Positions 14,671 through 21,343 of a DNA stretch of 21,343 bases are shown one piece after another; the stretch's first letter is position 1, and every line of letters starts with the position of its first letter. Origin of the DNA: a virus; the IMG/VR virus record IMGVR_UViG_3300025099_000170, positions 1 to 21,343 of that record; one strand, given 5' to 3'. The translations under genes and the position numbers were made by a program. The notes under the pieces are model-generated. The model had not been told where the DNA came from and did not search any database. It saw nothing but the letters and a program-made list of their open reading frames with translations.

Positions 14671-16242
14671 CTATGCTTGGTTTAGCCCTTGAAGCGTAGA
14701 ATATGCTCCAATTCCAGCTAAAAACGGATTCGTTTGAGCAACTGGAGATGTTTGATATTGATTGTACATACTAGCAGAAGGTGTGCCAGATAGCGCACTG
14801 TAAGCATAATTGTAAGGCATTAGAGCTTGTTGTGTGTTTCTCATGCCCTCTTGTCTACCAATATCTATTCCTTGCTGTCTGTAATCTCTTCTACCCATTC
14901 CTAGTGAACCCATCATAGCGATGTCTGCTGGTGCGAGTCTTGAGTAAGCAGTGCCAATATTAGCGCCTGTAGTGGCAAGATTACCGTATCTACCACCCAT
15001 TTCACCCTGAGCAGAGCCAACAGCGCCTAGAGTCTGTCCTAGACCGCCATATAAGCGTCCTGCTTCTAAGTTACGCTTCTTTTCATCTTCAGCTGCTTTA
15101 GCCTGTGCCTGTGCGCTAGAAAGCCCCATAGATCTGTACATATCAGCCGCTTGTTGCAATCTTTTTTGACCGCTTTCAAACGCTGTTTGTCGAGCTTTAT
15201 TTTCTGCATCAGTTATACCAGCTCCAAGTTGTCCTGCCGATAGATCTCTTTTCCTTGCGCCTTCAAATGCTGAAGTTTCAAGCCTAGCACCTTCTGCGCC
15301 TAACTTACCAGTTAGTCCTGCCGCTTCTAATGCTCTTCTTCTTGATGCTTCGTCTGCTGACATTGCAGATGATAACGATTGTGAATAACCGCTTGATAAC
15401 AAGTCAGCTATGGTTTTATTTTTTGCATCTTGAATATTTTTAGCAGTTTCTGCAGCTTGAACGCCTGTTCGAGAACCACCAAACGCTCCAGCGCCAATTG
15501 CACTAGCGTTCATTTTGTTCAGGGCTTGCTCACCTTGTTTATTGATCTCCTTCATAGCTTGATCAATAACCTGTTGTTTATAAGGGTCCATGAAAGATGT
15601 GACTGCTTGAGAAGGATCAAACTTACCAAGACCTTGTTTTGCTGTTTCTAAAGAAGGGTCAATCCTTCTGTCATATGTTTGTCTAGCGGCAAAATCACCT
15701 TGACCGCTTTGAATCGCTCTTATTGCATCCTCATAAGAATCTACAGGAGGTTTATATGTTTCAGAACCTAAATCAGCCCTTAACTTTGCACCGCCAAGTT
15801 CAGTATCATACATTCCTTTAGCACCAACAGCACCTGTTCCACTGTCAAGATATCTTTGAGCATCTGGGAAATAAGTTTTTGCCTGGCTTAATGTGTCTAG
15901 TCCAGCTGCAATACCAGATCCAGCTTCTTGTAAGTACCTTGGTTTTCCGGATGCGTCTAAGAAATATGGTTGATAGCGATTAACATACGCCTGTCTTTCC
16001 TCTGGCGTATCAAACATCCCATAAGCTGCTTGCTCAAGTGGATCTAATGCTGCTTGCTTGTATTCTGGTATGGTAAATAAGTCAGGATACTTAGAAGCAT
16101 CTATAAGACCACCAGAATAAGTAACACTTCCATCGTCCGCAGTTGTTGGCGTGCCAAATATTTGATCTAATAAAAGCTGTTCACGTTGTTCAATGTATTC
16201 TGGACGACGATTTGTTGTTTGGACTGTAGTTGTTTCAGCCAT
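14671..16242 (-). CDS. Predicted virion protein, 523 aa, Ala/Gly-rich
   Basis: The N-terminus (EYIEQREQLLLDQIFG) is helical. A DxF/PYF-rich region follows, including MFDTPEERQAYVNRYQPYF (about 76-94), and from about 215 the protein is a long Ala/Gly/Ser/Lys helical region (KQGEQALNKMNASAIGAG and related). The C-terminus is Gln/Tyr/Ala-rich. AAGGAA lies 9 nt before ATG 16240-16242, and the TAA of the 334-aa gene overlaps its ATG by one base (TAATG). I cannot assign a specific role. Helical Ala-rich virion proteins of this type are common in the structural block of marine podoviruses. Confidence 0.65.
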   Translation of the reverse strand: MAETTTVQTTNRRPEYIEQREQLLLDQIFGTPTTADDGSVTYSGGLIDASKYPDLFTIPEYKQAALDPLEQAAYGMFDTPEERQAYVNRYQPYFLDASGKPRYLQEAGSGIAAGLDTLSQAKTYFPDAQRYLDSGTGAVGAKGMYDTELGGAKLRADLGSETYKPPVDSYEDAIRAIQSGQGDFAARQTYDRRIDPSLETAKQGLGKFDPSQAVTSFMDPYKQQVIDQAMKEINKQGEQALNKMNASAIGAGAFGGSRTGVQAAETAKNIQDAKNKTIADLLSSGYSQSLSSAMSADEASRRRALEAAGLTGKLGAEGARLETSAFEGARKRDLSAGQLGAGITDAENKARQTAFESGQKRLQQAADMYRSMGLSSAQAQAKAAEDEKKRNLEAGRLYGGLGQTLGAVGSAQGEMGGRYGNLATTGANIGTAYSRLAPADIAMMGSLGMGRRDYRQQGIDIGRQEGMRNTQQALMPYNYAYSALSGTPSASMYNQYQTSPVAQTNPFLAGIGAYSTLQGLNQA

Positions 16243-17246
16243 TATGCAATTCCTTCCAGATTATCTTGTAGAGCATACGCTCTTTCTATACCTTTTTTCT
16301 GATTGCCGCCACCTAATCCTTTTATAGCGTCTTGAGTTAAAACAAACTCTCCTGCCATAAGCATAGCAGGTACATCATCTTTAGTTCCTGATCCTTCACT
16401 TGGCATTATTCCGCCAGTTCTTCTTGGAAAGTATTCTGGAACTGGGCCGCCTTTTTCCGCTCTCATTATAGGAGCTGAAACTCTTACATTACCATGACCA
16501 AACGGTCTGTTAGCTTCTGCCCCCATTGCGTCTGTTTCTTCTTTATCAAACATAGATAGACCTTGAGCGCCAAGGCCAAACAATAATGCTTCTCCAGCAG
16601 GAGTGTTTAAAATATTACCTAAAACATTACCTTCTTTTCCAATACTTGGAAATATTTTAGAAAGAATACTTCCAGCACCCATTAAATCATCTCTAAATTT
16701 AATGTCGCCCCCTGTCTTGGCTGCAGTTTTAGCAATCTCAGAAAGACCTTTTTGCCCTCTATCTTCTGCTAAATAACCTCCATAAGGTTGTTTCGCACTA
16801 GCGCCAATAATACCAGAAGTTATGTCATCTGTGCCTAAGCCAAATGAATCTGCCAAAGAACCACCACCTAAAGTATTTATGCCACCACCTAAGATGCCAC
16901 TAAGTAAAGTTCCTCGAAGGGTTGGTTTTTGACCTGATATTAAACTACCAGCAATATTAGTAAGAGCGGCTTGACCCGCAGCGCTTCCTAAAATTGGTTT
17001 AATAAAAGTAAGTAATTCAGTAAAGAAAAATTCTGGCTGACCAGTCATTGGGTTTATACTGTTATCTGAACTACCAACTTTATATCTTTTAGGATTCCCA
17101 CCCATATCCATGATAGCAGCGTTAATCCCAGCATTTAGCTCAGGACGATTATTAAGAACCTGCCGTGGAACTACCATTTCGCCTGGAGAAACGTGCGCTA
17201 ACTGCGTATCTCCGTTTCTTCCCATAGCTGCCATATTTTGCATCAT
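16242..17246 (-). CDS. Predicted virion protein with two PGE(F/M)V motifs
   Basis: This 334-aa protein carries a motif near each end: GDTQLAHVSPGEMVVPRQVL (12-31) and DDVPAMLMAGEFVLTQDAI (290-308). Such motifs are known from phage tail tape-measure and related virion proteins. The middle is Gly/Ala/Leu-rich with hydrophobic stretches (about 78-130), and the C-terminus is Gly-rich then Glu/Asn/Gln. ATG 17244-17246 is followed immediately by a second ATG (17241-17243), so the exact start is uncertain. A weak GAGAT precedes them. A promoter-like TATAAT lies 18 nt upstream. Assigned to the virion block by position and motif. Confidence 0.65.
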   Translation of the reverse strand: MMQNMAAMGRNGDTQLAHVSPGEMVVPRQVLNNRPELNAGINAAIMDMGGNPKRYKVGSSDNSINPMTGQPEFFFTELLTFIKPILGSAAGQAALTNIAGSLISGQKPTLRGTLLSGILGGGINTLGGGSLADSFGLGTDDITSGIIGASAKQPYGGYLAEDRGQKGLSEIAKTAAKTGGDIKFRDDLMGAGSILSKIFPSIGKEGNVLGNILNTPAGEALLFGLGAQGLSMFDKEETDAMGAEANRPFGHGNVRVSAPIMRAEKGGPVPEYFPRRTGGIMPSEGSGTKDDVPAMLMAGEFVLTQDAIKGLGGGNQKKGIERAYALQDNLEGIA

Positions 17247-17263
17247 ATCAATCTCATTAGCTA

Positions 17264-17293
17264 ATTATATACACTTTAACAAAACTTTTACAA
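17264..17293 (-). promoter_or_regulatory. Candidate late promoter inside the virion block
   Basis: A perfect TATAAT (17264-17269) on the minus strand has TTGTAA (17288-17293, 4 of 6) 18 nt upstream, with a predicted start near 17257. The leader before the 334-aa gene would be short, about 11-14 nt. TAGCA (17300-17304) and TGCTA (17310-17314) form a small inverted repeat just upstream, around the stop codon of the 97-aa gene. The short leader and weak -35 make it uncertain. Confidence 0.35.
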
Positions 17294-17304
17294 CATTACT
17301 AGCA

Positions 17305-17598
17305 TTATGTGCTAACTGTTACTGAACCAACCGCTCCTGTCGCTTGAAAACCTCTTACATAAGGAGAATACTCTACAGGAACTCTTAAAGCTCCCCCATG
17401 ATTAAATACACCTCCATCCTCCAAACCAGAGTCATCAGTTTGAAGGGCTGTAAATACAGTAAAGGTGTTTCTGCCTTCTCCAGCATTTTGAATTTGGATT
17501 AGATATGTTGAGTAAGTCCTTATAACTTCATCAAAATATCGCCTTTCGTATTGCTCTGGTGCTATGGGCAGGTAAGGTAAGTTTAAATTTCTTGACAT
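17305..17598 (-). CDS. Small conserved-looking virion-block protein
   Basis: This 97-aa protein begins with SRNLNLPYLPIAPEQYERRYFD and then a helix (EVIRTYSTYLIQIQ, 24-37). A beta-rich C-terminal half follows (FTVFTALQT, GGVFNHGGALRVPVEYSPYVRG, AVGSVTVST). A short LPxLP-plus-YDxRYF N-terminus is a pattern I associate with small proteins following tail or stabilisation genes in marine phages, but no function is known to me. Its ATG overlaps the TAA of the 704-aa gene by one base (TAATG), with GGAGG 5 nt before, so the two are translationally coupled. Confidence 0.7.
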   Translation of the reverse strand: MSRNLNLPYLPIAPEQYERRYFDEVIRTYSTYLIQIQNAGEGRNTFTVFTALQTDDSGLEDGGVFNHGGALRVPVEYSPYVRGFQATGAVGSVTVST

Positions 17599-19712
17599 TA
17601 ACGCCTCCCATCAAGTCGCATATCGACTCTTGGCGTACCTAACCTCCACGTCACCCCTTCATCGTCACTTTCTATTCTGAAAGCAAATGATCTTCCCCTA
17701 AGCCTTAAATATATTTGATCAGTAAATTGTTCTACTGGCACTGTTGCGCTTTGAGAAACGGAGTTTGCATTGTTTTGCAAATAGTTACCACCTGGGAAGT
17801 TTCTTGTTTTTAAAGTAACTGTAGCTGCAGGAGTTGCAGCCGTAGAGTTTCTAAACGTTAAATCTGGTATTAATTTTTTCATAAAGACAAAACGATCACC
17901 ATCGCCCATATCTATCTGACTGCTTTCTATGTAAGCGCTAATAGCGCTACTAGGAGAGCTACTACCATCATCAAACCCAACTTCATGTGAATATAAGAAA
18001 TGATCCGTTCCAGCAGCTATAGGATCGCTCTCAACGCCTCTATCTAGCCATACTGTCCTAGATAGCGTTCCATAATACCAAATCTGTTGCTGATAGTTAT
18101 AAACAACGTAACGATCACATTCAGAGCTACTTGCAGATGGATAGAGCCACATTATCTCTGCAAATGCTGTATTTGTAGATGCAGTAACTTTTTCTAACTG
18201 ACCATTGTTGATATCGTTAAATACATAATCCCTTACAGAACAAGGCAACCGCTGAACGGCGCCACTGTATACATAAAACTCTTCTGCACCCATCCAGTAA
18301 ACACTATCTTCAACCGCTATTGCAGCCAATGGTCCAGCTATTGTTATGTTTTCAGATATAGAATTAATGCCAAAAGTAAATGGTGGTCCTAAATACTGCA
18401 TTGCGTGTAAAGAAACATCAGTAAAAACAAGGACTTGTTGTCTAGTTTCAACAGCAGTTACAATTTTTGATCCAGAACCAATTCTTAAATCACCCGCAGT
18501 ATTTGTAACAAGAGAGTTCCAAACAAGAACATTCTCTTGATCTGAAAATCTAATTAACAATGGATCTTGCACGCCAGCATTTGTTTCGCTGTCACATCCA
18601 AAAGCAATAACGTGCCTATCTTTATCAGAAACTAATACTTGTTTTGCGATAGTCGGTGCTGAAACTGAATTGGTAAGGTCACTTATTGCAACGGCTCTTG
18701 TAGAAGTGCCATTTGTTTTGTCCCAATAGAAAATACCAGCATCTCGAACATTAATAATTAAATCTTCACCAAAATTATCATGGCTCCAAATTCTTAAAGT
18801 AGAACCAGATACAATCAAAGAAGCAGCAGAGTTCCAAGTACCACGACCCCAAGTCCCTGCGCTCCAACCTGTTCCAGTTATAGTTGTATCAAGACCAGTG
18901 TTAATTTGATAAGCAGCAACGACAGAGCCACCTCCATTGCTACTATCACTTGTATTTGAAAATACATATGTAGGTTCTAATCCATTGGTTGTGGTAATAT
19001 CACCAATAGTTGCTACTTCTCTTACCTCAATTTGATATGTGTTATCGTTTACAATATCTGTAATTTGATATTCTTGGTTTAAAACAGCTGCTGTTACTAA
19101 CCCACCCAAGCTTGCAGCACCTGAAAACGTAACAAAATCATTTACTAAAGCACCATGACCAGTTTCACTAACTGTTATAGTTGCACAACCAACAGACGCA
19201 CCAGAGCTATGTGCTGCTGCTGCTGTGCTGTTTAAACCTCTTACACAACCAATTAAATCATTACTTGACACAGCTGCGTAAGTTATTATCTCACTATCTA
19301 TTTTTATTCTACCAGACGCTGGAAAGCCTGTAGAGCTTGTTAATGGAATGGTAGTGTCCACCGCTGTAACTGAAGCGCTTAAAGTATTTGCTTTAGTGGC
19401 AAAAGTGGCGTCACCAGCAGAGGTTGTTAATCTTATAGGTGTTATGTCGTAGTAAGCACCACCCTCATTAATATAATATTTTAAGTGCGTGCCAACGCCT
19501 AAGTAAGCACTACTATCCAAAGCGACCCAAGGATGTAATGCTCTACAAGTTCCTAAAAAATTTGTAGTTGTATTTTTTATCCATCCACCAATTTTCTCAG
19601 GAAAGCCAAATCTGAACCTAACTTTATCCATGTCAAACCAACCACCTTCATTAGAATAAGAGGTGGTTTCACGGTTTATACCGGGTTTAAACTGGAGTTT
19701 GGTCAATGGCAT
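17598..19712 (-). CDS. Large virion structural protein, tail/stabilisation type
   Basis: This 704-aa protein opens MPLTKLQFKPGINRETTSYS, an N-terminus seen in phage tail-tubular or packaged-DNA stabilisation-type proteins of marine podoviruses. The family assignment is from memory, not a search. Residues about 115-175 form a module with LTSSTGFPASGRIKIDSEII and CVRGLNSTAAAAHSSGASV, a beta domain common in phage structural proteins. The remainder is beta-rich (many Thr/Ser/Val strands, DNFGEDLIINVRD, ITDIVNDNTYQIEV) with no enzyme motif. AGGAG lies 6 nt before ATG 19710-19712. It is separated from the endolysin by 33 nt and heads the virion genes in this window. A tail or neck role is inference. 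Confidence 0.72.
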   Translation of the reverse strand: MPLTKLQFKPGINRETTSYSNEGGWFDMDKVRFRFGFPEKIGGWIKNTTTNFLGTCRALHPWVALDSSAYLGVGTHLKYYINEGGAYYDITPIRLTTSAGDATFATKANTLSASVTAVDTTIPLTSSTGFPASGRIKIDSEIITYAAVSSNDLIGCVRGLNSTAAAAHSSGASVGCATITVSETGHGALVNDFVTFSGAASLGGLVTAAVLNQEYQITDIVNDNTYQIEVREVATIGDITTTNGLEPTYVFSNTSDSSNGGGSVVAAYQINTGLDTTITGTGWSAGTWGRGTWNSAASLIVSGSTLRIWSHDNFGEDLIINVRDAGIFYWDKTNGTSTRAVAISDLTNSVSAPTIAKQVLVSDKDRHVIAFGCDSETNAGVQDPLLIRFSDQENVLVWNSLVTNTAGDLRIGSGSKIVTAVETRQQVLVFTDVSLHAMQYLGPPFTFGINSISENITIAGPLAAIAVEDSVYWMGAEEFYVYSGAVQRLPCSVRDYVFNDINNGQLEKVTASTNTAFAEIMWLYPSASSSECDRYVVYNYQQQIWYYGTLSRTVWLDRGVESDPIAAGTDHFLYSHEVGFDDGSSSPSSAISAYIESSQIDMGDGDRFVFMKKLIPDLTFRNSTAATPAATVTLKTRNFPGGNYLQNNANSVSQSATVPVEQFTDQIYLRLRGRSFAFRIESDDEGVTWRLGTPRVDMRLDGRR

Positions 19713-19745
19713 ACGTTTCTCCTAGTAATGTTTTACACTAAAAAA

Positions 19746-20258
19746 TTAATTTAACAAGTTTAAAGCCTGTTCTTTTGTCTCATCATTTCTTCTAATCCAA
19801 CCACGACCAAACGTATCAAACGTACTTAAAGATCGGTAGAAGTTATCTCGCATATGGTGCATTTGCTCTATTATTTCTGCTGGCTCTACTTCCAACACAG
19901 CCTGTAGTGTCATTGGCCCTATACCACCATCTTGCTCTACACCTGCAATACGCTGTAGTGCCTTAGCTGATCTGCTTGTTCCAGAGTTTACACCCCAATC
20001 AAATACAGACCAGTCAACACCAGAAGGAAGGTCATCTGCTCGAATGCGATCCCAATAGTTCTCTCTATATATAGGATACACATCATCGTGGGTAAGACCC
20101 TCCATCTCACCGTCCATTACTTGCCGACCAGCATACTGTTCGTAAACTGCGCGTGTAACTCCATGATTTGTCTCGCCGCCGGGATCATTAGGGTGATTTA
20201 CATACCCCCCTTCGTGTTCTAACAGCCAACCCATGCACTGTTCAAAATTTTGTTTCAT
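19746..20258 (-). CDS. GH108-type N-acetylmuramidase endolysin
   Basis: This 170-aa lysozyme has the GH108 signature: LLEHEGGYVNHPNDPGGETN (12-31), with E16 as the expected catalytic acid, GVTRAVYE and DWGVNSG (88-94). A C-terminal putative peptidoglycan-binding domain runs about 95-168 (AKALQRIAGVEQDGGIGPMT). It degrades the cell wall at lysis. There is no signal peptide, so release depends on the neighbouring holin. The ATG overlaps the holin TGA by four bases (ATGA), a common holin-endolysin coupling. Length is in the normal range and no key residue appears lost. Confidence 0.92.
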   Translation of the reverse strand: MKQNFEQCMGWLLEHEGGYVNHPNDPGGETNHGVTRAVYEQYAGRQVMDGEMEGLTHDDVYPIYRENYWDRIRADDLPSGVDWSVFDWGVNSGTSRSAKALQRIAGVEQDGGIGPMTLQAVLEVEPAEIIEQMHHMRDNFYRSLSTFDTFGRGWIRRNDETKEQALNLLN

Positions 20259-20719
20259 TTTGCATTCTTTCTTAGTTTAGCAAATTGGCGTGATCCAAAC
20301 CAAAATGAGATAATACTTGTAAAGAGTAAATTCGTGTCGTCATTCCAAATTTCTTGTGCCGCATCGTTAAATGTAACACCTGTACTCATAGAATAGAATA
20401 AGCCACTAATTTTTACAGTCAGAAACAAACCCACAAATAAATATGTTACAACTGGCCTGACTGACCCTGATAGCGCCGCTGCGAATCCAGACTTAGCGTT
20501 AGCTGCTGCCATACTTTTATATATACCTTCTGCCTCTGCAATATCTGCCTTAGCATCTAGCTCGTCTAATTTAAGAGATGATAATTGCGCTGCGTACTTA
20601 CCCTTGGCCTCAAGCATTTTAAGCTCTTGGGCATCTTTCTGTTTCTGCTGAAATAAATCAAGTACACTTGGTATTATAGAAGTACCAAACCCTAGCGCTG
20701 CTCCTAACAGTGATAACAT
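20255..20719 (-). CDS. Holin of the 3-TM type
   Basis: This 154-aa protein has three hydrophobic segments: about 1-23 (MLSLLGAALGFGTSIIPSVL), about 88-110 (RPVVTYLFVGLFLTVKISGL) and 131-149 (LLFTSIISFWFGSRQFAKL). A charged helix (24-70) lies between the first two. SVRPVVTY and ISFWFGSRQ are motifs of the 3-TM holin family. It would form holes in the inner membrane so the endolysin reaches peptidoglycan. AGGAGGATAAT precedes ATG 20717-20719. It lies 9 nt after the EF-hand protein and overlaps the endolysin by 4 nt. Confidence 0.9.
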   Translation of the reverse strand: MLSLLGAALGFGTSIIPSVLDLFQQKQKDAQELKMLEAKGKYAAQLSSLKLDELDAKADIAEAEGIYKSMAAANAKSGFAAALSGSVRPVVTYLFVGLFLTVKISGLFYSMSTGVTFNDAAQEIWNDDTNLLFTSIISFWFGSRQFAKLRKNAK

Positions 20720-20728
20720 ATTATCCTC

Positions 20729-21052
20729 CTATTTTAATTTAGTCTTAGAAATAGCTGTAGCACCCATAAAACCAACCACCACACCTAACTGAGCGACGAT
20801 AAAAGTGTTTAAAAAACCTGAAGCAGTCGCAACTCTTTCAACAGCTACTACAGGTGTTAGCAAAACAACGACAGCTACAATCGTCACAATCATTGCAATC
20901 CACGCCATAATACGTTGCGTATCGGCTAACTTATCTTCGTTCTCCAGACGTATCCAACGTTCATGACGATCCATTTCTTCATCGGTTATAACACCGTCAC
21001 CATCAGCGTCCGCCATTGCGTACTTACTATTTTCCTGTAATTTCTTAGCCAT
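20729..21052 (-). CDS. Two-TM lysis-region protein with canonical EF-hand loop
   Basis: Starting at ATG 21050-21052 (AGGAG 5 nt upstream, better than an in-frame TTG at 21079), this 107-aa protein has a 12-residue EF-hand loop DADGDGVITDEE (15-26). Asp at loop positions 1, 3 and 5, Gly at 6, Ile at 8 and Glu at 12 are all present, and flanking helices are plausible. A charged linker and two membrane helices follow (about 48-70 and 79-101), with KTKLK at the end. It could be a second holin, a holin regulator, or a calcium-sensing membrane protein. The location next to the 3-TM holin supports a lysis role. Only one EF-hand loop is visible, while most act in pairs, so it may dimerise. Confidence 0.75.
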   Translation of the reverse strand: MAKKLQENSKYAMADADGDGVITDEEMDRHERWIRLENEDKLADTQRIMAWIAMIVTIVAVVVLLTPVVAVERVATASGFLNTFIVAQLGVVVGFMGATAISKTKLK

Positions 21053-21075
21053 TTTTTCTCCTAGTCTTAAAATGC

Positions 21076-21343
21076 TCAATTAGACAACGGGTTGTCAAGA
21101 GCCTCCTGTAATCTCTCATTTAACTGTTCTTCAAGTTTACGCATATCTTCTTCTATTCTGTTTTCTATGTCGCGCATTGTATCACGAACATCCTTCTCTG
21201 TCTCCCTATTTAACGTTTCAACCTCTCTTATTGCAGCTGTCACGTCTTTTTGCACCTCGTTCATTTGATTAAGAACGTCTTCTAATACCAAGTCTATAGA
21301 GCTTTGCGTTGTTTTTATGCGTTCAGAAGATGTCTCAATCTTT
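21076..21343 (-). CDS. Coiled-coil protein, 5' end outside window
   Basis: The frame is open through the right edge. Reading leftward from 21342 it gives KIETSSERIKTTQSSID before the TTG at 21291, with no stop codon in between. That TTG has no binding site, so the gene most likely starts beyond the window. Almost the whole visible chain is heptad-patterned and rich in Glu, Arg, Asn and Asp (DVTAAIREVETLNRETEKDV, then EDMRKLEEQLNERLQEAL), i.e. a long coiled coil. No membrane segment is seen. It precedes the lysis genes by 23 nt and could be a spanin-like, scaffolding or tail-fibre-associated piece. Which one cannot be decided from this part. Confidence 0.7.
   Translation of the reverse strand, partial: KIETSSERIKTTQSSIDLVLEDVLNQMNEVQKDVTAAIREVETLNRETEKDVRDTMRDIENRIEEDMRKLEEQLNERLQEALDNPLSN

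Overview
The window looks like part of the genome of a tailed double-stranded DNA phage (Caudoviricetes), most likely a podovirus-type marine phage of a Gram-negative bacterium. The reasons are a replication/recombination cassette of phage families (TOPRIM-ATPase, DEAD/DEAH helicase, Sak4-type ATPase, SSB-like protein, DUF1064 nuclease, DUF6378, DUF3846), an endolysin of the GH108 muramidase family next to a 3-TM holin, and a block of large virion proteins of the kind seen in uncultured marine podoviruses. No capsid, portal, terminase, integrase, tRNA, rRNA, CRISPR array or insertion sequence is visible. The DNA is moderately AT-rich. Host and lineage are inference from gene families, not from any search.

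Almost everything is on the minus strand, so genes read from right to left. (1) Right edge, 21343-19746: lysis region with a coiled-coil protein cut by the window edge, a two-TM protein with a canonical EF-hand loop, a 3-TM holin and a GH108 endolysin. (2) 19712-9711: six virion genes: a 704-aa structural protein, a 97-aa protein, a 334-aa protein with two PGE(F/M)V motifs, a 523-aa Ala-rich protein, a 632-aa protein and a 1013-aa protein with a Gly-rich hydrophobic segment, perhaps an ejection/internal virion protein. (3) 9714-9416: a small plus-strand ribbon-helix-helix-like gene that converges on the 1013-aa gene (4-nt overlap) and diverges from the DUF1064 nuclease gene with only 18 nt between them. 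A TTGACC/TATGTT promoter and a perfect 16-bp palindrome lie inside the nuclease gene, suggesting an autoregulated switch between the late and early blocks. (4) 9465-1158: early/replication block, tightly packed with overlapping starts and stops, with TTGACA-type promoters at 9064-9093 and 1598-1626. (5) 1-1157: the 3' part of a plus-strand gene encoding a Pro-rich then Gly/Tyr/Gln-rich low-complexity protein.

The replication genes fit together: primase-helicase, Cas4-like Fe-S nuclease, SSB-like protein, Sak4-type ATPase, DEAD/DEAH helicase with a zinc ribbon, and DUF1064 nuclease give DNA unwinding, end processing, strand pairing and junction/branch cleavage. The most unusual non-coding element is the GC-rich 93-nt gap between the SSB-like and helicase genes (7054-7147), which can form nested hairpins, a G6:C6 pseudoknot and a mutually exclusive alternative hairpin. 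It also shares a 10-nt complementary sequence with the leader of the early promoter near 9055.

Several annotated starts were moved to an internal ATG that has a ribosome binding site at the right distance (primase, DUF6378, 132-aa protein, EF-hand protein). One gene, the Cas4-like nuclease, is best explained by a TTG start.
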